A DNA stretch of 28,310 nt from the NCBI GenBank assembly GCA_020636445.1, contig JACJXV010000048.1:1-28310 (forward strand), given 5' to 3'. Positions within the stretch are counted from its first letter, which is position 1. Each line of letters starts with the position of its first letter. Both the position numbers and the translations under genes were made by a program. Source of the stretch: Lewinellaceae bacterium. GTDB lineage: Bacteria; Bacteroidota; Bacteroidia; Chitinophagales; Saprospiraceae. Below are positions 17,085 to 25,296 of the stretch, in pieces. The notes beneath the pieces are model-generated. The model did not search any database. It saw only the letters and a list, made by a program, of their open reading frames with translations, and was not told where the DNA came from.

Positions 17085-18073
17085 AAATCCAGGTTCAAGA
17101 TTTCCGCAGACCAGCCTTTAGCCCCAAGACTTACGTCATGGACGAAGGCCTTCGCCATGCCGTTGAGCTGGCGATAGCTCTGGGGCAACCCCTGTTGCTG
17201 ACCGGTGAACCCGGAACGGGAAAAACCCGCCTGGCCTATAAGGTAGCTGACGAGTTGGCCCAACAAACCGCTGAGACTTCAACTAAGTTTCATCCGAAGC
17301 CACTAGTTTTTCATACCAAAACCACTGCTTCTTCCCGCGATCTGTTCTATACCTATGATGCCCTGGGGCATTTTCAGGCCGCCAACATCAAGCGGGAAGG
17401 GGATTCCGGAGCGCCGCAAACCCGCGACTTCATCGAACTACAAGCCCTCGGCAAAGCCATCGCCCTGACCGACCCTAAGCCAGGTTTATTACCGCTTCTG
17501 GGTGACGACGCCAGCAGTGACGCCCGTAGCTCCGTAGTACTCATCGACGAAATCGATAAAGCACCCCGGGATTTCCCCAACGATATTCTCAACGAGATTG
17601 AAAACCTGGAATTCTACGTCAAAGAACTCGACAATATGCACGTTGGGCACAATGCCCGGCAACGAATCGTCATGATCATGACCAGTAACTCCGAAAAAAA
17701 CCTTCCCGATGCTTTTCTCCGACGCTGTGTCTTTTATCATATTCCATTTCCCGACCCAACGCAGTTGATGGCTATTGCACAAGCGCAATTGGGCAGCGGG
17801 AATAATCCTCCCACCGATAAAGTGCTAAAACCCCTGATTCAATATTTCTATAAAGTCCGCGAACTTGCCGTTCGCAAACCTCCGGCTACTGCCGAACTCA
17901 TTGCCTGGCTCAATATGTTGGGTGTTCCGCTCGATGGCGCAGGCCTTGACCTGGCTAAAGCCCAGGGGCAGCTGGAGCGAAACCTGGCGCTACTGATTAA
18001 AACCCGCGAAGATCTCGACCTCATCCAAAACTGGATGAAAAAGGACTTTATTGAGTGGTTGAAAACGGTATAA
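17081..18073 (+). CDS. MoxR-family AAA+ ATPase
   Basis: A 330-residue AAA+ chaperone-like ATPase. Walker A is GEPGTGKT (42-49), Walker B VVLIDEIDK (152-160), sensor-1 TSNSEKNLP (about 201), the arginine-finger region FLRRC (213-217) and sensor-2 region RKPPATAELIAWL (265-277). HTKTTASSRDLFYTYD is typical of MoxR proteins, which remodel vWA-domain partners. The ATG overlaps the preceding stop (ATGA), so it is translationally coupled to the EAD11-iSTAND gene. The next gene lies in the same frame after a single TAA. This MoxR probably acts on the vWA-like domain of that protein. All ATPase residues look intact. Confidence 0.95.
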   Translation: MKIQVQDFRRPAFSPKTYVMDEGLRHAVELAIALGQPLLLTGEPGTGKTRLAYKVADELAQQTAETSTKFHPKPLVFHTKTTASSRDLFYTYDALGHFQAANIKREGDSGAPQTRDFIELQALGKAIALTDPKPGLLPLLGDDASSDARSSVVLIDEIDKAPRDFPNDILNEIENLEFYVKELDNMHVGHNARQRIVMIMTSNSEKNLPDAFLRRCVFYHIPFPDPTQLMAIAQAQLGSGNNPPTDKVLKPLIQYFYKVRELAVRKPPATAELIAWLNMLGVPLDGAGLDLAKAQGQLERNLALLIKTREDLDLIQNWMKKDFIEWLKTV

Positions 18074-18190
18074 TCACGCCCCATCGAAGCGACGAATACA
18101 CATATTAGCTTTCCCCTGGAGGAACTCCTCCAGCGCCTGGAACAGGCCGGCTTCACCATAAGTCCTGCCGACCGGATTCGGATTCTCCAG
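18074..18190 (+). other. In-frame N-terminal extension of the giant protein without a normal start codon
   Basis: After the moxR TAA (18071-18073) the frame stays open and flows into the giant gene. Its 39 codons contain no ATG, GTG or TTG; the first is GTG 18191. Yet the translation (FPLEELLQRLEQAGF, then SPADRIRILQVWGG) looks like genuine helical protein, resembling the start of CoxE-like proteins that partner MoxR. Candidate starts are ATT 18104 or ATC 18083. TAA readthrough would instead fuse it to MoxR. Confidence 0.6.
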
Positions 18191-21100
18191 GTGTGGGGAG
18201 GCCCTGCCGCCCGGTTTCGTCGTGACCCCAGCCAATGGCGTTACCTGCTGGCGCCGGTAATTGCCCGTTCACCAGCGGATCAGGAGCGATTCTATGTGAT
18301 TTTTGATGAATATTACCGGGATTTACTGCAGCGGGCAGAGACTACCGGCCGCGGCATCCCGCCCGAACAACAGCCGGGCTGGCAAAGATGGCTGCAAAAA
18401 TACTGGTGGGTTCCCCTCACGGTACTAATCCTGGGTAGTGCCTTTCTGCTGAACAATATCCTTCGCACCCCCATCGTCCCGCAGGTTGCGTTAAATGGGC
18501 CCCGGGAAGTGCGCATCGGCGATACGGCTATCTTTCAGGCCATGCTGGAAACGGTTGACACCCCACAACTCGCCATTCGCTGGGAGTTGCGCGATGCCAT
18601 CACCCAAGAGATAGAGGCCGCCGACAGCAGCAGCGGGCAACTCTTCTGGCAAATCCCCCCGGCCGCCCTGGAAAGTGGCTCCAATAAAGTAGTCTCCCTG
18701 GAGGTTTCTTCACCCGAGTGGGACGTCCCCGTACAGCAAAACACAACCCTGCGCATCCTGTGTCAGAACCCACCCATACTCGGTAAAATAATTCTTACCT
18801 CTGATCAGGTGAGGGCATTCTCGCCGGTTAATTTTAACGCTCCCATCCAGGATTTCAGTCGGGAATTGCGGTTCCGCTGGGACTTTGGGGATGGCGACAC
18901 CAGCGCACTGCGCAACCCATCCCACCGCTACCGGAAGGATGGAACCTATACCGTTTCGCTGCAAGTTAGCCGGCTCGGTGTCGAGGGCTATTGTACAACC
19001 GAAATATTTACGACCTTATCGGTGGGGGAAGAAGCCGTAATGCTTCAGTCTCGTGCCATGAGGTTCGACTTTGTTACGCCACGGGCTACATTTACCTGGG
19101 TCGTCTGGGGGATCCTGATTTTATTTGCTGTCGGTATTTTCTTTTTCCTCGTCCGCTGGTTGCGTCGCCCGGAGCCGGAGATAGAGGACCCTGACCCATC
19201 ACCCAAACGGTTTGCCGCCCCTGATCAGCCCCCTTACGAAATTCCCTTCCGGCCACTCTTTGGACTTATTGAAACCAGTTCTTCCCAGTTCCGGTTTGCC
19301 GAAGTACTCCGCAGACGGCAGGAAGGACTCCGCCGGGAGATTAATGTCCCAGCTTCGGTAGAAGCAACCATTCAGCAAGGTGGATTTCCGCGACTGCTGC
19401 AACGAAACGTTACCCGGCCTACGGAATATCTCATCCTGGTCGATGAAGAAAATGCTCTCAGCCATCAAGGGTATTTATTAAAACACCTGGCGAGTACCCT
19501 GCGGAGTCAGGAAGTGCAGATCGAGACCTTCCATTTCCGGCAGGACCTTTACCGCGTTTGGAATAGCCAATACCCGGAGGGTTTAACGCTGGAACACCTG
19601 CATCGCCTTTTTCCCGAGCACCGCCTGATTATCATGGGGGATGGCCTGACTTTTCTCGATCCGCATGCTGTGGAACGACCCCAGTTGCGGCCGGATTTGC
19701 GTGCTGAACTCCAACGCTGGCCCCAACGGCTATTACTCACCCCGCGGCCGCCGCGCGACTGGAGTTTCCGCGAAGCCCTCCTCCATCAACTTTTGGTCGT
19801 ATTCCCCATCGATCTCGAAGGACAACTACAGGCCGCCGCCTATATCGAGGGTGGCCTGGAACCGGAAGATCTTCCCCCGAGTTTCCGGGTATGGCGCCAG
19901 GAACTCAGCAAACGCCGCGAAGAACCCGCCATTGATCGCCGCTGGCGTACGGCTGCCGACCATCGGGAATACCTTGCCGAACGGCCCGAGTTATTCCGCT
20001 GGGTATGTGCCCTCGCTACCTATCCATCCCCGCAATGGGATCTCACCCTGGCCATAGGGAAAGCCCTGGGTGTCAACCTGAATTACGATAACCTGCTGGT
20101 CATTAGCCGCATTCCCTGGCTCCGCGAAGGCCGGCTACACCCTCGCCTGCGCCGGGAATTACTCCAGGAATTATCCCCCGCCGACGAAAACCTGGCCCGT
20201 GCAGCTGTTCTGCGCGAACTGGAAGTCATTGCCAGCCAAACGGAGGGAGGGTTTGCCAATCGCCAGGTGCAAACACACCGGGCTGTCCAGCAATTCCATC
20301 TTGATCCCTACGATCGGGAAGCGCAGGAAGCCGTCCGGCAACTGCTCAAACAGGGCCTTTTCAGCCGGCTTCAGCTTGACGACCTCAACCAACGGGTAGC
20401 GCCCAAGGGCCCTTCGGAAGAAGAACTCATCATGCAGCAGAAGATGCAGATGAAGCAGTCGTCCTATACCATGGAGGCCTCCAATATTCCCGAACCGGTT
20501 ACGCTCACCGGAAACGCCCTGGAAGAATTTCTGGAAGCCGAACACCGCGAGCCGGAACGCCCCGCCAAACCTTTCTTTACGCCCGATTTTTGGGGCTTGT
20601 GTCTTTCAGGGCTAGCTTTCACCATGCTGTTAATCGGTATGTGGAAATACGATAGTACCGACCAGCTATATGCCTGGACTTTTGGTACCACCCCCGCCGC
20701 CTACCGATATTCACCCGATAAGCAACTACAAAAAACATTCCTCGTTGAGGAGCGCATATTTATCGATAGCGCAGTAATCTATAACAACCAGGGCGTCGAA
20801 ATTTTTCAACGGCAGATCCTACCAGTGCTCGATAACATCCGAACGGAAACGCTTCCGCTTAATACTCTCGACTCCCTGACTGACTTATCTACAGCACGCG
20901 CTTTGTTTAATCGCGCCATTGCCTCGAAAGAGCTTGAAGACTACCCACTGGCCCTGGCCAACCTGGCTACGCTGGACTACAACCTGGGGGCTGCTGCCTA
21001 CCAGGCGTGGAAACAAAACCCCGGAAATGCAGCCGGAGGTGATACCCTGGCCCTGCGGGCATTCCAACGGGCTAGTGCCAGCGACTCCCTGCGCAGGGAT

Positions 21101-23044
21101 GCCTGGCATGCCCTCGGCATTACATACTATTATCGCGCACAAAGCTCCGGGCAGGTACAACAAGAGGCCGCTAATCAGCCAACCAATACTAACCCTCCGG
21201 TGGATTCTGCCCGCTATTACTACAATCAGCTGCTCCCTACCGGTTATTTTGACACCCTGAGTCTTTTCCCCAATCTGCGAACACTACTGAACCAGGAACC
21301 GACTACTGTTCTGAAAATCAATCAGGTTGGCGGTGATGATTCCCGGTTACGCGTAAATGTTGACTACTACTACAATCCGCTGCTTAACCCTAACAATATT
21401 CTTCTTACCCTCAGCGCCATTGCCCGTAATGGTCGACGGCCCAGCGCCATTCCGGTAGCCACAACCCCTTTACAACCCCAACGCAATACCGCTAGCCTTC
21501 AACTCGCTTCCCTCGATCGGGGAAAAATTATCCAGACGGATAGTCTGCTCGCCGTTCTAGTCGATCAAACGACGGGGGATACGGTGGCCCGCAAAAGTAT
21601 TTTCTGGTATAAAAACTGGGGAACACAACCCGTAAAGCCCCCAACCCCCAACCCCCAACCTGTTGAATATATTCTTACCGGACAGGTACTGGACAGCGAA
21701 AACCGCCAACCCGTCAGTGGTGCCCGGGTCATTGTCCAGGCAGATCCCAATGACCCAAACGCAGAAATTTCCTTTTTACGAAAAAGTGCGCTGACGAACA
21801 GCCAGGGTACTTACCAACTTACCTTTGACCAACTAGTCAACCAGGCCCTGGATATCACGGTCGAAGCGGCTGGTTTTGAGCCTTACCGTACCACCACAGC
21901 ACCTCCTACTACCGGAAGCGGAACCAGGGTACAAGCCCGCCTAACCGATATTACCCTTACTCGGGCGGCAAAACCAACGCCAACACCAATCTCAACGGGC
22001 ATTAGCATACAGGTGCTAAACTGTGCCGACGGACAACCACTTGATTATGCCCAGATTGAACTGGAAGAACTCATCATCAAAGGGGACCGGACACTCCTGG
22101 GCAATCTCAATGTCGACCGGGCCGGTAAGTTTCTCCTTTCCGGCGATCAGGTTACCGACCGCCTCCTGCTCACCATCAATTGCAAAGGTTTTGTTCCCAG
22201 AGAAATCAGCCTGCGCAACCTCGGCGACCTCATGGAAAACCGGCAACTGGCAGACCAAAATATTTCATCGCAAATCGTCAATCTAATTGGCCGGCAGTTC
22301 CGCATTTTTTTACTCCCTGAAAACCTGCTGCCAAGAATGCAGAGTATCAGCGGAGGAACCTTTACGATGGGGTGCACCCAGAAAAACTGCCACCCCAATG
22401 ACCTGCCCGCAGAAAAAGTTACCGTGGGTAGCTTCCAGATGAGTAGCTATGAAATTTCCCTGGCACAGTATGAGGCCTTCTGTACCGCTACCGGACGCAA
22501 GCAACCCACCGATCCCGGAGGAGGTAGTCGTGGCCCCGTAGGAAATGTCAGTTGGCTGGATGCCGTTCAGTTCTGTAACTGGTTAAGTGCCTTGACCGGA
22601 TTGAATCCTGTTTATACTATTTATGGCAACGGAGCGACGGCGAATCCTAATGCCAATGGATACTGCCTTCCTACCGAAAGCGAATGGGAGTATGCCGCCC
22701 GTGGCAATGGATACCCCCCCACGAACAGCATCAATGACATTGCCTGGTATAACAAAAACGCCCAGGGCAAGCCTCATCCTGTAGGCACGAAAAATGCCAA
22801 TTCATTTGGGCTGTTTGATATGCTTGGTAATATGGACGAATGGTGCTGGGATGTATACGCAGATCCCGTCCAGAAAAACAACGGCCCCAAAGTGAATACC
22901 CCTATCGAAGCATCCAATTTGCGTACCGTTCGTGGCGGTAGTTGGAATGATAATGTCACTGAAATTGGCATAACCCGCCGCAAGGGAGCCCTGGCTAATC
23001 AAGGAAGCAGGACTATTGGCTTCCGGATCGTACAACATAATTAA
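18191..23044 (+). CDS. Giant trans-envelope protein: PKD, degenerate vWA, TPR-like, CarboxypepD_reg-like and FGE-fold domains
   Basis: 1617 residues from GTG 18191, probably about 30 more (see extension). In order: helical N terminus similar to CoxE-type proteins; TM1 about 74-91; PKD domain about 205-277 (WDFGDGDTS, HRYRKDGTYTVSLQV); TM2 about 301-323; degenerate vWA about 410-490 (YLILVDEENALS replaces the metal-binding DxSxS; LIIMGDG follows); TM3 about 801-818; TPR-like helices about 900-985; CarboxypepD_reg-like domain about 1159-1260; a second beta domain about 1270-1345; and a SUMF1/FGE domain about 1383-1614 (ISGGTFTMGC, PTESEWEYAAR, GNMDEWCWD, VRGGSWNDN, IGFRIV). The paired copper-binding cysteines of active FGE are absent, so binding rather than catalysis is likely. 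Predicted topology puts the vWA in the cytoplasm with MoxR and the PKD and FGE parts in the periplasm. Confidence 0.9.
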   Translation: MWGGPAARFRRDPSQWRYLLAPVIARSPADQERFYVIFDEYYRDLLQRAETTGRGIPPEQQPGWQRWLQKYWWVPLTVLILGSAFLLNNILRTPIVPQVALNGPREVRIGDTAIFQAMLETVDTPQLAIRWELRDAITQEIEAADSSSGQLFWQIPPAALESGSNKVVSLEVSSPEWDVPVQQNTTLRILCQNPPILGKIILTSDQVRAFSPVNFNAPIQDFSRELRFRWDFGDGDTSALRNPSHRYRKDGTYTVSLQVSRLGVEGYCTTEIFTTLSVGEEAVMLQSRAMRFDFVTPRATFTWVVWGILILFAVGIFFFLVRWLRRPEPEIEDPDPSPKRFAAPDQPPYEIPFRPLFGLIETSSSQFRFAEVLRRRQEGLRREINVPASVEATIQQGGFPRLLQRNVTRPTEYLILVDEENALSHQGYLLKHLASTLRSQEVQIETFHFRQDLYRVWNSQYPEGLTLEHLHRLFPEHRLIIMGDGLTFLDPHAVERPQLRPDLRAELQRWPQRLLLTPRPPRDWSFREALLHQLLVVFPIDLEGQLQAAAYIEGGLEPEDLPPSFRVWRQELSKRREEPAIDRRWRTAADHREYLAERPELFRWVCALATYPSPQWDLTLAIGKALGVNLNYDNLLVISRIPWLREGRLHPRLRRELLQELSPADENLARAAVLRELEVIASQTEGGFANRQVQTHRAVQQFHLDPYDREAQEAVRQLLKQGLFSRLQLDDLNQRVAPKGPSEEELIMQQKMQMKQSSYTMEASNIPEPVTLTGNALEEFLEAEHREPERPAKPFFTPDFWGLCLSGLAFTMLLIGMWKYDSTDQLYAWTFGTTPAAYRYSPDKQLQKTFLVEERIFIDSAVIYNNQGVEIFQRQILPVLDNIRTETLPLNTLDSLTDLSTARALFNRAIASKELEDYPLALANLATLDYNLGAAAYQAWKQNPGNAAGGDTLALRAFQRASASDSLRRDAWHALGITYYYRAQSSGQVQQEAANQPTNTNPPVDSARYYYNQLLPTGYFDTLSLFPNLRTLLNQEPTTVLKINQVGGDDSRLRVNVDYYYNPLLNPNNILLTLSAIARNGRRPSAIPVATTPLQPQRNTASLQLASLDRGKIIQTDSLLAVLVDQTTGDTVARKSIFWYKNWGTQPVKPPTPNPQPVEYILTGQVLDSENRQPVSGARVIVQADPNDPNAEISFLRKSALTNSQGTYQLTFDQLVNQALDITVEAAGFEPYRTTTAPPTTGSGTRVQARLTDITLTRAAKPTPTPISTGISIQVLNCADGQPLDYAQIELEELIIKGDRTLLGNLNVDRAGKFLLSGDQVTDRLLLTINCKGFVPREISLRNLGDLMENRQLADQNISSQIVNLIGRQFRIFLLPENLLPRMQSISGGTFTMGCTQKNCHPNDLPAEKVTVGSFQMSSYEISLAQYEAFCTATGRKQPTDPGGGSRGPVGNVSWLDAVQFCNWLSALTGLNPVYTIYGNGATANPNANGYCLPTESEWEYAARGNGYPPTNSINDIAWYNKNAQGKPHPVGTKNANSFGLFDMLGNMDEWCWDVYADPVQKNNGPKVNTPIEASNLRTVRGGSWNDNVTEIGITRRKGALANQGSRTIGFRIVQHN
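21638..21658 (+). repeat. Heptanucleotide repeat (CCCCCAA x3) inside the giant gene
   Basis: Three exact tandem copies of CCCCCAA encode the proline-rich linker KPPTPNPQP just before the CarboxypepD_reg-like domain. Because seven is not a multiple of three, gain or loss of one unit would shift the frame and remove the downstream beta and FGE domains. Confidence 0.75.
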
Positions 23045-23309
23045 TCCCCATGGCGATGGATAAAACGACAGACGTCAGGTAAGTTTCTTGTTGTAAGGAG
23101 TGAAGGGTGAAGACCTGACACCGACTGCTCACTGCTCACTGCTCACTGCTCACTGCTCACTAAAAAAACACTTGATCTTATCGGTTGTCAATCCTGCTTA
23201 TTTCGTTTCGTCGGATACTTCCCTGGATAAGTCGCAAAACTTTTCCACTAGCTAGTATCGGCACTTGAATTGTAATATCTTGTAGAGCGATTACCAAAAA
23301 AAGAATAGC
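23045..23309. other. Intergenic region with heptamer array
   Basis: This 265-bp gap follows the operon end and precedes the DUF6159 gene. It contains the ACTGCTC array described separately. I see no strong T-tailed hairpin and no exact TAnnTTTG promoter. Confidence 0.5.
23124..23161 (+). repeat. Tandem heptamer array, ACTGCTC x5
   Basis: Five perfect head-to-tail copies of ACTGCTC, plus a partial ACT, lie 80 bp after the giant gene. It is a short tandem repeat, not CRISPR: there are no spacers. A single copy of CACTGCTCACT also occurs at 1624-1634, shortly before the kinase gene. Confidence 0.92.
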
Positions 23310-24155
23310 ATGAATTTCATCGATCGGCTTGGCAATGGCTGGCGTATGGGGCTAAGCAGCCTCGAAGTAGTCCGGGAAAACCCTAAACTACTCTTATTCC
23401 CTGCATTATCCGGAGTGGCTATGGTGCTGATTCTAGCCAGTTTCGCGGGTGGAATCCTGACCCTAATGGGAATAAATCCCGGTTTCATGGACCAGGCTAT
23501 TGGCCGCCTGGAGCAATATGGGGATGTTTTGGGCTATATCGTTGCTTTTGCCTTTTACTTCCTTTCCTTTTTTATCGTCATTTTCTTTAATGTAGCGCTC
23601 GTTCATCAGGTTAAAGAAGTATTTGCTGGTCGGGAGGCCGATATCATGGAAGGGTTGCGTTTTAGTGGTTCCCGGCTGACCGCGATCCTGGGATGGACGC
23701 TCCTGGCTTCTACAGTTGGGGTAATAATGCAGGCCGTCCGTGAACGCGGAGGTATTATTGGCAATATTTTAGGTTCGATCCTGGGCTTTGCCTGGTCTAT
23801 TGCCACCTATTTTGTAGTCCCGGTAATTGCCTATGAAGACCTTGGACCGATAGACACCCTGAAAAAATCTGCTTCGCTAATCAAAGACAAATGGGGCGAA
23901 GCCCTGGGGGCAGGGTTCAGCTTCGCGCTGTTTTCCATTCTGAGTGTCATCCTGGCCGTTCTGGCAGGAATTCTGGTCGGCTATTTCAACGCCATTGCCG
24001 GTATTCTCACTGCCGTTGCGGTATATGCGCTGGGGGTTGTCACAATCAGTGCAATCAAACAGGTATTCCTGGCGGCAGCCTATTCCCACCTCCATGGTGA
24101 AGAACTGGTGGCTTTCGACAGCGATACCCTTGATCATATGTTTGTACGGAAATAA
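23310..24155 (+). CDS. DUF6159-like polytopic membrane protein
   Basis: A 281-residue inner-membrane protein with about six hydrophobic segments: LLFPALSGVAMVLILASFAG near residue 27, then GYIVAFAFYFLSFFIVIFFN, LGWTLLASTVGVIM, a FAWSIATYFVVPVI block, and two further helices after KDKWGEALG. The start (FIDRLGNGWRMGLSSLEVVRENPKLL) and the YEDLGPIDTLKKSASLIKDK block fit DUF6159, a family of unknown function. The ATG is at 23310 after an A-rich leader. It appears to be a single-gene unit, followed by a long hairpin at 24172-24215. The family call is from memory. Confidence 0.85.
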   Translation: MNFIDRLGNGWRMGLSSLEVVRENPKLLLFPALSGVAMVLILASFAGGILTLMGINPGFMDQAIGRLEQYGDVLGYIVAFAFYFLSFFIVIFFNVALVHQVKEVFAGREADIMEGLRFSGSRLTAILGWTLLASTVGVIMQAVRERGGIIGNILGSILGFAWSIATYFVVPVIAYEDLGPIDTLKKSASLIKDKWGEALGAGFSFALFSILSVILAVLAGILVGYFNAIAGILTAVAVYALGVVTISAIKQVFLAAAYSHLHGEELVAFDSDTLDHMFVRK

Positions 24156-24171
24156 GCATAAGAATAACCCT

Positions 24172-24215
24172 TTCCAGGATGGTTTGCGCGGGTAACGAGG
24201 TAAACCATCCTGGAA
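24172..24215 (+). terminator. Long perfect hairpin after the DUF6159 gene
   Basis: TTCCAGGATGGTTT (24172-24185) and AAACCATCCTGGAA (24202-24215) form a 14-bp perfect stem around a 16-base loop, 17 bases after the stop codon. No T-run follows, so it may stop transcription weakly or protect the mRNA 3' end. Confidence 0.55.
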
Positions 24216-24342
24216 TGGTGCCCCCTGGTTCCTTATTTATCTTACCTTGCTCCCGAGTAATCCTATCCCACCCGACCTTGGCATTTTTTTTGCAATTCCT
24301 CAACCGCTTCCTCCTGTTTGCTGTTCCATCACCAAAAAGCGT

Positions 24343-24912
24343 ATGTCCTCACTCCGAATGATCGGCTGGCTATTGAGTTTTAGCCTACTCCTGAGTAGTT
24401 GCCAACCGAATAATAAGCAAGCTAATTCAGCGCCCAAGGTCAACGCCTTTTTTGACCTGGCTACTTATATCGATGAGGAAGCTGCACGCCTTGACAAAAC
24501 GCAACCCAGGATGCTGAAAATCCTGGCTTTCGATGAAAAAAACGATAGCCTTTACCCCGAGAATGTTGACTTCGTAAAGGAATTAAAACCCTTTCGGGAT
24601 GCCGATATCAACAAATTGTCGTGGATCGATAAATATCGGACAGATAGCCTCTTTTCCGGCAGTGATCTTCAACGCCTCACCTACACCGCGCTTGATTCCA
24701 GTCTGAGTACCCGCCGTTTGCAGGTAGACTTTGCAGAGATCCCGGGCCAGGTAGCCGAAATTACCATTCAGCGCCGCAGCAAGAGTGTCATTGCTGTTAC
24801 CGACCGAAAGTTAAGCTACCAGCCCCAAAAAGGTTACAGCCTCGAAAGCTGGCAAGGCATGCGCCTGGTCGCCGACCATCACCTAACCGTCGACGTAGCC
24901 TTTATACAGTAG
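24343..24912 (+). CDS. Small lipoprotein of unknown function
   Basis: A 189-residue protein. The ATG at 24343 gives a lipoprotein signal (MSSLRMIGWLLSFSLLLSSC, lipid cysteine 20); the longer frame starting at 24247 would place about 30 non-signal residues in front. After a Asn/Gln-rich linker come FFDLATYIDEEAARLDKTQP, a helical and strand mix, and a C-terminal beta-rich part (VAEITIQRRSKSVIAVTDRK, MRLVADHHLTVDVAF). I do not recognise a family; it looks like a Bacteroidota-specific periplasmic lipoprotein. It follows DUF6159 by 187 bp with the hairpin between, so it is probably a separate transcript. Confidence 0.82.
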   Translation: MSSLRMIGWLLSFSLLLSSCQPNNKQANSAPKVNAFFDLATYIDEEAARLDKTQPRMLKILAFDEKNDSLYPENVDFVKELKPFRDADINKLSWIDKYRTDSLFSGSDLQRLTYTALDSSLSTRRLQVDFAEIPGQVAEITIQRRSKSVIAVTDRKLSYQPQKGYSLESWQGMRLVADHHLTVDVAFIQ

Positions 24913-24964
24913 GATTTACCCTGGGAATAGCGCCGAATTTCCGTTGTTGATTATCAGCAGCACT

Positions 24965-24997
24965 AAAAGAAAACGGCGGCAAGACTTTTGTCCGCCG
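24965..24997 (-). terminator. Minus-strand terminator of predicted small RNA 2
   Basis: On the minus strand the stem CGGCGG/CCGCCG, with additional inner pairs, is followed directly by TTTTCTTTT (24973-24965). No minus-strand protein gene ends here, so it points to a non-coding transcript. Confidence 0.6.
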
Positions 24998-25154
24998 CCA
25001 GCGTTCCATATGTGTGAAGGGTAATAAAATCTAAGGAGTAAGTATGGATTATTTCGGGATAACCCGAAAATAAAACCTGCCAGGGATGGATGAACACCAT
25101 CTTGGGTTGAAATCATCAATACATTGGGAGGGAATATTGTTGAGGGGAATACTT
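24965..25154 (-). ncRNA. Predicted small RNA 2 (about 190 nt)
   Basis: The minus strand has TATATTTG at 25167-25160, an exact TAnnTTTG element, with a TTG 18 bases upstream. About 190 bases later comes a GC-rich hairpin (CGGCGG 24974-24979 with CCGCCG 24992-24997, extended by CAA/TTG) followed by TTTTCTTTT. An internal stem TTTCGGG/CCCGAAA with ATAA loop lies at 25052-25069. No start codon with a protein-like frame is seen. The start point is estimated from the promoter. Confidence 0.4.
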
Positions 25155-25159
25155 GTATT

Positions 25160-25167
25160 CAAATATA
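25160..25167 (-). promoter_or_regulatory. Bacteroidota -7 element (small RNA 2)
   Basis: TATATTTG on the minus strand matches TAnnTTTG exactly, with CTTG about 18 bases upstream as a possible -33 element. Confidence 0.4.
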
Positions 25168-25200
25168 TGAAAATTATTCTTAATGCAAGTTTTCTAAAAC

Positions 25201-25234
25201 AAAAAAAGAGGCAGCGCTGCCACAGCACTACCTC
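25201..25234 (-). terminator. Strong minus-strand terminator of small RNA 1
   Basis: Read on the minus strand, GAGGTAGTGCTG pairs with CAGCGCTGCCTC around a TGG loop. All 12 positions pair, two as G-U wobbles. On the plus strand those two would be C-A mismatches, so the strand is clear. T7 follows (25207-25201). Confidence 0.82.
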
Positions 25235-25291
25235 AGCCCTAACCAAATAAAACCAAATTATAATTCTTAAGTCTCTTGATTACATCCTTGA
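25201..25291 (-). ncRNA. Predicted small RNA 1 (about 90 nt)
   Basis: The minus strand has TATATTTG at 25304-25297 with ATTG exactly 20 bases upstream, matching both Bacteroidota promoter elements at normal spacing. About 60 bases of A/T-rich sequence follow, then a 12-bp terminator hairpin with seven T residues. No open reading frame of note fits inside. I do not recognise an Rfam family. It is the better supported of the two RNA candidates. Confidence 0.48.
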
Positions 25292-25296
25292 TAAGA

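Noticed and set aside
22337..23041. Confirmed diversity-generating retroelement target
   Set aside because: The domain end is similar in layout, but no reverse transcriptase or template repeat is in the window and the end is not rich in AAY codons, so it stays only a check.
22337..23041. Active formylglycine-generating enzyme
   Set aside because: The catalytic cysteine pair expected after the GGS motif is missing and no sulfatase gene is nearby.
23124..23161. Possible CRISPR array
   Set aside because: The seven-base units are directly adjacent with no spacers and no cas genes are nearby; it is a simple tandem repeat.
24965..25154. 6S RNA
   Set aside because: The length is about right, but the predicted 5' and 3' ends do not pair as the closing stem of 6S RNA would require.
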